Assembly: GCA_016783555.1 (NCBI GenBank)
Contig: JADHWH010000012.1
Span: 1-40,879 of the forward strand
DNA: 40,879 nucleotides
Origin: Candidatus Omnitrophota bacterium
GTDB lineage: Bacteria; Omnitrophota; Gorgyraeia; JABMRJ01
Direction: 5' to 3'
The notes under the pieces are model-generated. The model did no database searches. It was not told the DNA's origin and worked only from the letters and a program-made list of their open reading frames with translations. This document shows positions 18,939 to 28,463 of the stretch, in pieces. The translations under genes and the position numbers were made by a program. Within the stretch, counting starts at the first letter, position 1. Every line of letters starts with the position of its first letter.

Positions 18939-18967
18939 TTGACAAGTTTCTCGATATCCTGTATAAT
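18939..18967 (+). promoter_or_regulatory. consensus sigma70 promoter of groES-groEL
   Basis: TTGACA (18939-18944), a 17-base spacer and TATAAT (18962-18967), both perfect matches to consensus. The -10 box shares its last base with the CIRCE operator, so repressor binding would block the start site. Confidence 0.93.
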
Positions 18968-18993
18968 TAGCACTCACAATTAAGGAGTGCTAA
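18967..18993 (+). promoter_or_regulatory. CIRCE operator (HrcA binding site)
   Basis: TTAGCACTC (18967-18975), nine bases, then GAGTGCTAA (18985-18993): a perfect match to the consensus CIRCE inverted repeat. It implies heat-shock control by HrcA; no hrcA gene is in this window. Confidence 0.97.
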
Positions 18994-19039
18994 TTTTATT
19001 ATAAATGAGCACAAAACCGTATAAAAGGAGGTAGGTGAT

Positions 19040-19342
19040 ATGGCAACAAGCGTTTCGGCAAAGATTCAACCGTTGGGAGACAGGGTGTTGGTAAAGGTAC
19101 TGGAAGCCGAAGAGAAGACAAAGGGGGGAATTGTGCTCCCTGACACGGCGAAAGAGAAGCCCCAGCAGGCTGAGGTAGTGGCTGTTGGCAAAGGCAAGGT
19201 TCAGGATGGAAAGACTATCCCTCTCGAAGTGAAGGTCGACGATAAGATACTATTTGGAAAGTATTCGGGGACCGAATTGACCGTAGAGGGAGAAGAGTAC
19301 CTTATGTTGAGAGAGGAAGATATAGTAGCGATAGTCAGGTGA
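19040..19342 (+). CDS. groES: co-chaperonin GroES
   Basis: A 100-residue GroES, the usual length. It forms the heptameric lid on GroEL in the cytoplasm. [19 protein letters not shown] near residue 9, the mobile loop [16 protein letters not shown] near 28, VVAVGKGK near 48 and the C-terminal [13 protein letters not shown] are all clear. A strong AAAGGAGGT ribosome site precedes the ATG. It is transcribed from the CIRCE-controlled promoter and lies 156 bases before groEL, a longer spacer than usual, holding three inverted repeats. Confidence 0.98.
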   Translation: MATSVSAKIQPLGDRVLVKVLEAEEKTKGGIVLPDTAKEKPQQAEVVAVGKGKVQDGKTIPLEVKVDDKILFGKYSGTELTVEGEEYLMLREEDIVAIVR

Positions 19343-19348
19343 GCACAA

Positions 19349-21136
<1,788 letters not shown>

Positions 21137-21138
21137 AA

Positions 21139-21186
21139 GCGTAGAGCGTAAAGTTCAAAGCGCAAAGTTAAAGCTTAAAGCGTAAA
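21139..21186 (+). repeat. heptamer array, left arm (GNNNAAA units) after groEL
   Basis: Consecutive units GCGTAGA, GCGTAAA, GTTCAAA, GCGCAAA, GTTAAA (one base short), GCTTAAA and GCGTAAA start three bases after the groEL stop codon. The inverted partner array is at 21279-21327. Confidence 0.88.
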
Positions 21187-21193
21187 GTTTTGG

Positions 21194-21228
21194 AAAAAAT
21201 GGCCGAAAGAAAATCTCGGCCATTTTTT
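21194..21228 (+). terminator. Rho-independent terminator after groEL
   Basis: A 13-base perfect stem (21194-21206 with 21216-21228) with the core ATGGCCGA, a nine-base loop, a 5' A-run and a 3' T-run. The symmetrical A and T runs make it potentially bidirectional. Confidence 0.92.
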
Positions 21229-21232
21229 CTTA

Positions 21233-21261
21233 TTGACAATATCATACTATTTTTATAAGAT
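21233..21261 (+). promoter_or_regulatory. probable promoter of guaB3
   Basis: TTGACA (21233-21238) begins five bases after the groEL terminator. With a 17-base spacer the -10 box is TAAGAT (21256-21261, four of six consensus bases); TATAAG at 21254-21259 is an alternative with a 15-base spacer. Confidence 0.55.
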
Positions 21262-21278
21262 AATAATACCAATAGTAA

Positions 21279-21327
21279 ACTTTGAACCTTAAACTTTAGT
21301 TTTGCGCTTTTCACTTTGCGCTTTTAA
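21279..21327 (+). repeat. heptamer array, right arm (inverted CTTT-type units) before guaB3
   Basis: Seven uninterrupted heptamers, ACTTTGA, ACCTTAA, ACTTTAG, TTTTGCG, CTTTTCA, CTTTGCG and CTTTTAA, approximate the reverse complement of the array at 21139-21186. The two arms flank the groEL terminator and the guaB3 promoter, so the array lies in the guaB3 5' leader. Confidence 0.88.
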
Positions 21328-21350
21328 CTATTTAGTCTGGAGGAGCGAAT

Positions 21351-22511
21351 ATGGGAATGTGGGTTGGAAGGGGAAGGAAGGCAAGACGCTGTTACGGTTT
21401 TGATGAGATAGCCTTGGCGCCGGGTAATGTCACGATAAATCCCGATGAGGTTGATACAAGTTTTAAAATAGACAATCTGAAATTTCAGGTGCCTATAATA
21501 GCCTCGGCCATGGACGGCGTAGTCGACGTTGATTTTGCCGTAGCCATGGGCAGGTTAGGGGGTATGGCGGTATTAAATTTGGAAGGCATTCAAGCGAGAT
21601 ATGATGAACCTGATGAGGTATTAAAGAAGATAGCCAAGGCCACGCCCGAAAAGGCTACCGAACTGGTCCAATCCATATACGCAAAGCCCATTAGAGAAAA
21701 ACTGATTTCAAAGAGGATAGAAAAGATTAAGAAGGCAGGCGTACAGCCGGTTGTAAGCGCTATACCCCAGAGAGCGGAAAGGTTCGGCCAGATAGCCCAG
21801 GAGGCCGGAGCGGCCACATTTGTTGTCCAGGCTACGGTCACAACGGTAAAACACGTTTCGTCAAAATATAAGACCTTGGATTTTTATAAATTCTGCAAGA
21901 AGATGAAGATCCCCGTCATAGTAGGAAATTGCGTGACTTACAATACCGCCCTGGAGCTTATGGATACGGGCTGTAGCGGTCTCCTGGTAGGCATAGGCCC
22001 CGGGACGGCTTGTACCACAAGAGGAGTCCTTGGGATAGGCGTCCCGCAGGTTACCGCTACCTGCGATTGCGCCGCGGCCAGGGATTTTTATTTTAAGACC
22101 AAAGGAAGGTATGTCCCTATTATAACTGACGGCGGCATGTCTACGGGAGGCGATGTCTGTAAGGCCTTTGCCTGCGGCGCAGACGCGGTTATGCTGGGCA
22201 ATGCCTTCGCGAGGGCAAAGGAAGCCCCGGGAAAAGGATTCCATTGGGGGATGGCGACGCCTCATCCGAACCTCCCCAGGGGGACAAGGATAAAAGTCGG
22301 CACCACCGGCACACTGAAAGAGATACTATTCGGTCCCGCAAAGCTCGATGATGGCACACAGAATCTGATAGGCGCGCTTCAGACATCAATGGGTAATCTC
22401 GGCGTCCGCAATATAAAAGAGATGCAGATGGTCGAGATTATTATCGCCCCTTCTATACAGACCGAAGGAAAGATATTCCAGGCCGCCCAGAGAGTGGGAA
22501 TGAGAAAGTAA
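21351..22511 (+). CDS. guaB3: GuaB3-family IMP dehydrogenase-related protein
   Basis: A 386-residue TIM-barrel protein lacking the two CBS domains of ordinary GuaB (about 490 residues). The start WVGRGRKARRCYGFDEIALA and IIASAMDGVVDVDFAVAMGRLGG near 43 are typical of the GuaB3 branch known from actinobacteria and cyanobacteria. The IMP and catalytic loop GIGPGTACTTRGVLGIG near 212 keeps the nucleophilic cysteine, and IITDGGMSTGGDVCKAFACG near 257 follows. The likely reaction is IMP plus NAD to XMP in guanine synthesis. Ribosome site GGAGGAG; ATG 21351 fits, with 21357 as a second option. Confidence 0.88.
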   Translation: MGMWVGRGRKARRCYGFDEIALAPGNVTINPDEVDTSFKIDNLKFQVPIIASAMDGVVDVDFAVAMGRLGGMAVLNLEGIQARYDEPDEVLKKIAKATPEKATELVQSIYAKPIREKLISKRIEKIKKAGVQPVVSAIPQRAERFGQIAQEAGAATFVVQATVTTVKHVSSKYKTLDFYKFCKKMKIPVIVGNCVTYNTALELMDTGCSGLLVGIGPGTACTTRGVLGIGVPQVTATCDCAAARDFYFKTKGRYVPIITDGGMSTGGDVCKAFACGADAVMLGNAFARAKEAPGKGFHWGMATPHPNLPRGTRIKVGTTGTLKEILFGPAKLDDGTQNLIGALQTSMGNLGVRNIKEMQMVEIIIAPSIQTEGKIFQAAQRVGMRK

Positions 22512-22512
22512 A

Positions 22513-22791
22513 ATGAACCCCGTTAGACCTCCTCACTGGTATTACTGCTATGTGTTAAATAGTAACAGAAATGGCAAATTCTACACAGGAGTTGCAAAAA
22601 ACTTAGAATTAAGGTTAGAGCAACACAATAAAGGTTTTGTTAAATCAACAAGATATATGATGCCATTAAAGTTGATTTACTTCGAGGCATATTTAGACAA
22701 AAATGATGCCTACCGCCGAGAGAAATATTTAAAATCTGGAATGGGTAAGAGAGATCTTAAAAATAGGTTAAAGGGAGGTCTAACGGGGTGA
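22513..22791 (+). CDS. small GIY-YIG endonuclease carried by a mobile cassette
   Basis: A 92-residue single-domain GIY-YIG (URI) nuclease of the COG2827 type. YYCYVLNS near residue 9 and FYTGVAKNLELRLEQHNKG near 23 contain the two tyrosine strands and the catalytic arginine; RREKYLKSG near 68 contains the metal-binding glutamate. The first residues (MNPVRPP) and the last (GGLTG) are encoded by the cassette's terminal inverted repeats, so the reading frame spans the whole element. The stop overlaps the dnaE start (GTGA). Base composition is visibly more AT-rich than guaB3 and dnaE, supporting recent arrival. Probable role: mobilising or spreading the cassette; this is inferred. Confidence 0.88.
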   Translation: MNPVRPPHWYYCYVLNSNRNGKFYTGVAKNLELRLEQHNKGFVKSTRYMMPLKLIYFEAYLDKNDAYRREKYLKSGMGKRDLKNRLKGGLTG

Positions 22792-22792
22792 A
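22514..22792 (+). mobile_element. GIY-YIG cassette with 15-bp terminal inverted repeats and TGAA target duplication
   Basis: The left end CCCCGTTAGACCTCC (22518-22532) is the perfect reverse complement of the right end GGAGGTCTAACGGGG (22774-22788). TGAA stands on both outer sides (22514-22517 and 22789-22792). Removing the 271-bp body and one TGAA restores ATGAAACACGCC, a normal ATG start for dnaE (M-K-H-A). The element therefore sits exactly in the dnaE start codon. Confidence 0.82.
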
Positions 22793-25700
22793 ACACGCCG
22801 GTTTTTCGCATCTGCACGTCCATACCCAATACAGCCTTTTGGACGGGGCCTGTCTAATACGCAACCTCCTAACCCTCGTAAAGGATTACAGGATGCCTGC
22901 GATTGCCATAACCGATCACGGAAACATGTTCGGCGCGATTGACTTTTACGATCAGGCCATGAAATCCGGAGTAAAACCCATCATAGGCTGCGAGGCATAC
23001 ATAGCCCCGGACAGCCGTTTTGAAAAATCCACCCACGGTATACAGGAGGCGTCGTTCCATATCGTGCTTTTGGCCAAGGATGAGGTCGGTTATAAGAATC
23101 TCATGAGGCTTGTAACGGCCGGTTACCTGGAAGGGTTCTATTATCGCCCCCGCATAGATAAAGAGGTTTTGGCTGAACATGCCGAAGGGCTGATATGTCT
23201 CTCCGCATGCCTTAAGGGCGAAATCCCACATTTAATAGAGATAGACAATATTGATCAGGCCAGGAATGTCTGCGGCCAGTTTATAGATATATTCGGCAAG
23301 GGCAACTTCTATCTGGAATTACAGGATAACAAAATGCCCCAGCAGTATAAGATAAACAAGGAATTGATAAAATTATCCAGGGAATCAGACATACCGCTTG
23401 TGGCGACCAACGACGTCCATTACCTCTTGAAAGAAGATGCCAGGGCCCATGAGGCGCTTCTGTGCATACAGACACAGACTACATTGGACGATCCTAATAG
23501 GATGAAGATGCAGACAGACGAGTTCTATTTAAAGACGCCGCGCGAGATGTCCGAGGCGTTTTCAGACGTTCCCGATGCCATAAAGAATACCATTGAGATA
23601 ACGGAAAAGTGCAACCTCGAACTCGATTTTAACAAGGCGTATCTGCCGCATTATAAGGTCCCGGAGGGAAAGACAAGAGAAGGATATTTGAAGGAATTGT
23701 GTGAAGAGGGTTTAAAGAGAAGATACGGACGGATTGCCGGTGAGATTAATAAAAGAGCAGAGGAGGAGTTGAAGGTAATAACAAAGAGCGGTTACGTAAG
23801 TTACTTTTTAATCGCGTGGGATTTCGTAAGCTATGCCAAAGACCAGGGTATCCCTGTAGGCCCCGGCAGGGGAAGCGCGGCAGGGAGTGTCGTAAGCTAC
23901 GCCTTGGGAATAACGGATATAGATCCTCTTAAGTATGATCTGCTCTTTGAGCGCTTCCTGAATCCTGAAAGGGTTAGCCTGCCGGATATAGATATAGACT
24001 TCTGTTATGAACGCCGCGCGGAGGTTATAGATTATGTCACGGCTAAGTACTCCAAGGAGAATGTTGCCCAGATAATAACCTTCGGCACCATGATGGCCAA
24101 GGGCGTCATACGCGACGTAGGCCGGGTCATGGGCATGCCGTATGCGGATGTCGACAAAATAGCAAAACTCGTTCCTACTGATTTAAATATTACTATAAAG
24201 CACGCCCTTGAGGTTGAACCCGAGCTTAAGAGCTTATACAAAAACGACTCTCAGATAACGCAGTTATTGGATACCTCGATGGCCCTGGAGGGCCTGACGA
24301 GACATGCCTCGACACACGCCGCCGGCGTCGTTATAAGCGAAAACAAGCTGATCGAACACATCCCGCTTTTTAAAACCGGTGAGCAGATTTCTACAGGATA
24401 CCCCATGAACTCTCTTGAGAAGATAGGCCTTCTTAAGATGGACTTTTTGGGATTGAGGACCCTCACTGTGGTCAATGAGACGCTGAAGATTATAAAGCGC
24501 ATCAAGCAGAAAGATATCAACATAGCGGATATCTCCCTGGATGATGAGGGCGCCTTTGGCCTTTTAAAAAAGGCGGAATCGATCGGCGTCTTCCAGTTGG
24601 AAAGTACGGGGATGAGAGACCTTTTAAGGAAGCTGAAACCCGAGAAGTTCGAGGATCTGATCGCCGTCTTGGCTCTCTTTAGACCCGGTCCGATAGGCAG
24701 CGGAATGGTCGACGATTTCATCGCGAGAAAGAACAATAGAATCGATATCAGGTATGACCATCCGAGCCTTGAGCCGATATTGAAGGATACGTATGGAATT
24801 ATTGTATACCAAGAGCAGATTATGCGGATAGTCTCAAATATAGCGGGCTTGAGTCTGGCCAGAGCGGACAGCTTAAGGCGCGCCATAAGCAAAAAGACCC
24901 CTGAAGTAATGACAGCGGCAAGGAAAGATTTTGTCGAAGGCTGTGTAAAAAATAGTATCGACTCAAGAATCGCAGATAAGCTATTTAATCAAATCGAATA
25001 CTTTGCAGGTTATGGATTCAATAGATCACACAGCGCAGCTTATGCAATGATATCCTATCGCACGGCCTACCTTAAAGCAAATTATCCTATCGAGTTTATG
25101 ACCGCGCTTCTTACAAGCGAAAAAGATAATACGGATAAACTGGTCGTATATATAGATGAAGCCGGCAGGATGGGCATCAAGATCCACCCGCCTGACGTAA
25201 ACCAATGCTATGCCAAATTTACCATTGTGCCCGAGGGCATAAGATTCGGCCTTGCCGCAGTCAAGAACGTCGGGCAGGGGGCTGTAGACTCTATTATAGA
25301 AGCAAGGAAAAAAGACGGCCCGTTTAAGTCATTATATGATTTTTGTGAACGCATCGATTCAAGGCTGGTAAACCGTAAGGTCATTGAGAGTCTGATAAAA
25401 TGCGGCGCATTCGACAGCTTCGGGTTCAACCGTTCACAACTGATGGCCATACTCGACCAGGCCATGGAGGTAGCCGGAGGTATCCAGAAGGATAGGCTCA
25501 GGGGCCAGCTCTCATTCTTTGATACATTTGAAGATCAAAAGGCCTTCAAGGATACCTTTCAGGATATACCCAATATACCGGAATGGCCCGAAAACCAGCT
25601 CCTCTCTTATGAAAAACAGATGCTCGGATTTTATATCACAAAGCACCCCCTCGCGCGATACGAAAGGCTCCTCAAAAATTATACTACATGCGGCACCATG

Positions 25701-26231
25701 GAGCTTATGAATTTTCATGATGGGGACGAGATATATTTAGGCGGAATAGTAAATAAGGCCAAATTTACCATAACAAAGAAGACCGGCGAGAAGATGGCCA
25801 TAGTTAAACTAGAAGACCTTAAAGGCATAGTAGAGGTCCTGGTATTCCCCAGCACGTTTCAGAAAGTAGGCGGCCTGATAAGGGATGATGCCATAGTATT
25901 TGTGAAAGGAAGGATCAGCCTGAGAGAGCAGGAGCCTAAATTAATAGCGGATGACATCATACCGCTGGATGATGTGAAGAAGAGATTTACCAAATCCGTA
26001 AATATAAATATAATGAGCGCTGGTTTAGAGAAGAATACCCTTGATACTATAAAGGGTATTCTGGCAAATTACCAGGGCTCCATACCCGTCTATCTTACTA
26101 TAACCACCCCTGGTGAGAGAAAAGTAGATATACAGGCGAGCGACGACCTCCGGGTAAAACCGGATGAGAAGCTGATAAGCGATCTAGAAGGCCTATTAGG
26201 AGAGGGTTCAGTCACCCTAAGGGCCTCTTGA
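22788..26231 (+). CDS. dnaE: DNA polymerase III subunit alpha
   Basis: A 1147-residue replicative polymerase, near full DnaE1 length. The N-terminal PHP domain starts FSHLHVHTQYSLLDG (H8, H10, H12). The catalytic palm has GPGRGSAAGSVVSY near 365 and the metal-binding LPDIDIDFC near 398. Helix-hairpin-helix and fingers follow, then an internal clamp-binding motif GQLSFFD near 905 and an OB-fold (about 975-1060, EIYLGGIVNKAKF). It extends DNA with the beta clamp at the fork. The start is GTG inside the right end of the GIY-YIG cassette, with GGAGG (22774-22778) nine bases upstream; the ancestral start was probably ATG. Confidence 0.98.
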   Translation: MKHAGFSHLHVHTQYSLLDGACLIRNLLTLVKDYRMPAIAITDHGNMFGAIDFYDQAMKSGVKPIIGCEAYIAPDSRFEKSTHGIQEASFHIVLLAKDEVGYKNLMRLVTAGYLEGFYYRPRIDKEVLAEHAEGLICLSACLKGEIPHLIEIDNIDQARNVCGQFIDIFGKGNFYLELQDNKMPQQYKINKELIKLSRESDIPLVATNDVHYLLKEDARAHEALLCIQTQTTLDDPNRMKMQTDEFYLKTPREMSEAFSDVPDAIKNTIEITEKCNLELDFNKAYLPHYKVPEGKTREGYLKELCEEGLKRRYGRIAGEINKRAEEELKVITKSGYVSYFLIAWDFVSYAKDQGIPVGPGRGSAAGSVVSYALGITDIDPLKYDLLFERFLNPERVSLPDIDIDFCYERRAEVIDYVTAKYSKENVAQIITFGTMMAKGVIRDVGRVMGMPYADVDKIAKLVPTDLNITIKHALEVEPELKSLYKNDSQITQLLDTSMALEGLTRHASTHAAGVVISENKLIEHIPLFKTGEQISTGYPMNSLEKIGLLKMDFLGLRTLTVVNETLKIIKRIKQKDINIADISLDDEGAFGLLKKAESIGVFQLESTGMRDLLRKLKPEKFEDLIAVLALFRPGPIGSGMVDDFIARKNNRIDIRYDHPSLEPILKDTYGIIVYQEQIMRIVSNIAGLSLARADSLRRAISKKTPEVMTAARKDFVEGCVKNSIDSRIADKLFNQIEYFAGYGFNRSHSAAYAMISYRTAYLKANYPIEFMTALLTSEKDNTDKLVVYIDEAGRMGIKIHPPDVNQCYAKFTIVPEGIRFGLAAVKNVGQGAVDSIIEARKKDGPFKSLYDFCERIDSRLVNRKVIESLIKCGAFDSFGFNRSQLMAILDQAMEVAGGIQKDRLRGQLSFFDTFEDQKAFKDTFQDIPNIPEWPENQLLSYEKQMLGFYITKHPLARYERLLKNYTTCGTMELMNFHDGDEIYLGGIVNKAKFTITKKTGEKMAIVKLEDLKGIVEVLVFPSTFQKVGGLIRDDAIVFVKGRISLREQEPKLIADDIIPLDDVKKRFTKSVNINIMSAGLEKNTLDTIKGILANYQGSIPVYLTITTPGERKVDIQASDDLRVKPDEKLISDLEGLLGEGSVTLRAS

Positions 26232-26256
26232 CAAATCTAACCCTTTATGGTATAAT
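26228..26256 (+). promoter_or_regulatory. consensus sigma70 promoter of the HU gene
   Basis: TTGACA (26228-26233), 17 bases and TATAAT (26251-26256) match consensus fully. The -35 box overlaps the dnaE stop codon (26229-26231). Transcription would start near 26263, leaving a leader of about 195 bases. Confidence 0.92.
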
Positions 26257-26262
26257 CAGTTA

Positions 26263-26457
26263 AGGTATTACCGTGTCTCGCACCGTGCGGTGCAGGACCC
26301 ACAATGACGAGAGAAGAGAAACAGATCGAGTTCTACTTCGCCCATATTAGAGTTTCATGGATGTCTTGGGCTTCGTAGGAACTTTCTGCTTCGGCAATTT
26401 CTGCGAAGCCAAGCTTGCATCTCTCTAAAGCTCGGCGAAGCAGAAAGGAGGTAGGGA
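26263..26457 (+). promoter_or_regulatory. structured 5' leader of the HU gene
   Basis: A perfect 12-base inverted repeat pairs 26382-26393 with 26436-26447; the right arm runs into the ribosome site AGGAGG (26446-26451). A competing stem pairs 26365-26375 with 26404-26413, with one bulge. The two stems interleave, so they cannot form together as simple hairpins. A palindrome GCACCG-TG-CGGTGC is at 26280-26293, and TTCTRCTTCG occurs at 26331-26340 and 26384-26393. This could be translational control or an inserted palindromic repeat. Confidence 0.6.
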
Positions 26458-26736
26458 ATGACGCTGACCAAGAAGGATATCGTGATGAAGATCGCAGAGG
26501 AGACAGGCATAAAGCAGATACATGTTAAGAAGGTTGTTCAAAGGACTTTTGATACGATAGTCGAGGCCTTGAACCAGGACCAGAATATAGAGTTGAGAAA
26601 CTTCGGTATCTTTAAGGTAAGGACGAGAAAAGGCAGAATGGGCAGGAACCCGAGGACAGGCGAGCAGGTGCCTATCCCGGACAAAAAGGTAGTCTCTTTT
26701 AAACCGGGCCTGGTAATGAAGGAGAAGGTAAAATAA
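26458..26736 (+). CDS. HU/IHF-family DNA-binding protein
   Basis: A 92-residue nucleoid protein of the HU/IHF family, usual length. LTKKDIVMKIAEETG at the N-terminus forms the dimer helices, IELRNFGIFKVRTRKGRMGRNPRTGEQ (near 46-71, in two parts) is the strand and DNA-bending arm with the conserved proline, and VSFKPG near 80 closes the fold. It bends and compacts DNA as a dimer. It has its own consensus promoter, a long leader and a very strong GAAAGGAGGT ribosome site, in line with high expression. HU versus IHF cannot be decided here. Confidence 0.96.
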   Translation: MTLTKKDIVMKIAEETGIKQIHVKKVVQRTFDTIVEALNQDQNIELRNFGIFKVRTRKGRMGRNPRTGEQVPIPDKKVVSFKPGLVMKEKVK

Positions 26737-28463
26737 AGAAGACTCCTTTATTAGTTCTTCTATTAATTTTAATCATTTTATTTCTATTTCATTTCAGAGA
26801 AGCCCTGCTTAAAAATCCTTATATAAAGAGAGCGTCATCCCTTATCAAAACATCATCCCATGTCAAGATAGATAAGCCATCCCTTTCTTCCGCCGCCGCG
26901 CGAAAGGCCCCTGCCGATAAAGACTCAGTGATCCTCTATTTTAAAAACGGAAGCAATATAAGCGGAAAGCTGGTACGTAAGACAGATGACTATTATGTTA
27001 TACGGTGGAAAGGGGGAGAAGTTACTTTTTATTCTAATGAGATAGATTACATAGAAGAAGGAGCGACAACGCCTGATAGATTAGGACAGGTTCATGAAGA
27101 AGAGATCTGGCCTTATGAGAATGATATAGCAATCAAGCTTACAAACGGGACGGTCATAGACGCCGAGATTATAGACGTTAAAAAAGAGATTGTCACTACA
27201 GGACGCAAAGTCGGAGAAGGCAGGATCGAGCAGGATATCGAGCGTGAAAAGATTGAATATCTTCTCTTTAAACCGGTCTCTAACAACGAGACTAAAAAGA
27301 AAGAAAGGGATTTCAAAAAGCTCTTTCCTGAGATGAGGTTTTATAAAGATGGAAATGTCACCGTCATCACCGATTCCTATGTAACGTGGGTCAACAAATA
27401 CAAGGCCACATTAAGAAGCGTATATACAGAGATATATTTTGAATTCTTTACTCTCTACAAGGAGAGGAAACCCGAATTTCAGAATTTTGTAGTTATATTC
27501 GACGGCCATATAGATTTTATAGAATACGCCATTGCGGACGGCGTGCCCGGATGGGCGGTTTTGGGATACTATAATCCGGATGAAAGGGTTCTATATCTTT
27601 TTAATTCGCTCGGAGACAAATTCTCCGAATTTATATTTGAGGTATTAATCGGCGAGAAGGCGAGGGCCGTAGATGAAATAGTGGACAGGTTAAAGAAGGC
27701 CACTGATAATAAGTATGAACTCCTTTTGGAAGGCCAGGCCGCGGATATTAAAGATAAATTCTGGAGATATTACAACATGATCAAAGCGGATTTAAAAGAA
27801 GAGACATTCAATACTTTAAGGCACGAATTTACCCATGAGCTCTTTAATAACTGGGGGCTGCAGAGTATAATTGTCTCCAGGGCTGCCGGCAAAAGAAGTG
27901 AGCTTATTGAGAAGAAGAGGGAGTATCTTGAGACCGAGGACCTTTCTAAGAAGAGAGAGATGCTGAGAGATCTTGTGACCATGAGCAGGGAGCGGTATCT
28001 TGCAATTGATTTAGAGGCGGCAAATTCATGGCTTGCGGAAGGCACCGCGACTTTTTGTGAAACATATCCCCTGGGAGACCGGAATAGAAGATGGCTCTTC
28101 CTCTTTCAGAAGATGAAGAGAGAGGGCATCTTTTATCCGCTTGAGCACCTGACCGTTTATAAGATGGGCAGTTTCCCCGGCGTATGCCCGGAGGCGATGT
28201 TATACGCCTATGCCCAGAGCTGGGCCCTGGTCTATTTTTTGATGGACCGGTATCCGGATAGATTTATGGAGTACCAGGACAGGCTTACACGAGAGACGCC
28301 TAAGGAAGACGAAGATATAAGATGGTTCCTAGAGGCGCTCGGCAAAGATTTGAGGACTCTGGAGGGTGAATTCCTGGAATACATGGCCCAGTTTGACGAG
28401 TTAGAAGACCCGTTTATCAAGAAATTTGTGAAGTGGAACAACATCTTTAACGAGTTTAAATGA
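26733..28463 (+). CDS. membrane-anchored or secreted gluzincin-type metallopeptidase (DUF1570-like)
   Basis: The first conventional start is GTG 26928 (511 residues), but the open frame continues upstream to a stop at 26700-26702. It encodes a signal or anchor peptide ([19 protein letters not shown]) directly after an ATA at 26733-26735. That ATA lies eight bases after AAGGAG and overlaps the HU stop as ATAA where ATGA is expected, giving 576 residues. The zinc motif HEFTH is at 364-368 and the likely third ligand is E436 in [12 protein letters not shown] small beta domain ([15 protein letters not shown]) precedes the catalytic part. Probable role: peptidase outside the cytoplasm; substrate unknown. 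The ATA may be a true rare start or a base error. Confidence 0.78.
   Translation: MKKTPLLVLLLILIILFLFHFREALLKNPYIKRASSLIKTSSHVKIDKPSLSSAAARKAPADKDSVILYFKNGSNISGKLVRKTDDYYVIRWKGGEVTFYSNEIDYIEEGATTPDRLGQVHEEEIWPYENDIAIKLTNGTVIDAEIIDVKKEIVTTGRKVGEGRIEQDIEREKIEYLLFKPVSNNETKKKERDFKKLFPEMRFYKDGNVTVITDSYVTWVNKYKATLRSVYTEIYFEFFTLYKERKPEFQNFVVIFDGHIDFIEYAIADGVPGWAVLGYYNPDERVLYLFNSLGDKFSEFIFEVLIGEKARAVDEIVDRLKKATDNKYELLLEGQAADIKDKFWRYYNMIKADLKEETFNTLRHEFTHELFNNWGLQSIIVSRAAGKRSELIEKKREYLETEDLSKKREMLRDLVTMSRERYLAIDLEAANSWLAEGTATFCETYPLGDRNRRWLFLFQKMKREGIFYPLEHLTVYKMGSFPGVCPEAMLYAYAQSWALVYFLMDRYPDRFMEYQDRLTRETPKEDEDIRWFLEALGKDLRTLEGEFLEYMAQFDELEDPFIKKFVKWNNIFNEFK

Noticed and set aside
21139-21327. The repeat arrays as a CRISPR array
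   Set aside because: Units are 7 bases with no unique spacers and no cas genes in the window.
26357-26428. A 23-codon open frame in the HU leader, possible leader peptide
   Set aside because: No clear ribosome site and no comparative support; mentioned only in the HU leader finding, not called as a gene.
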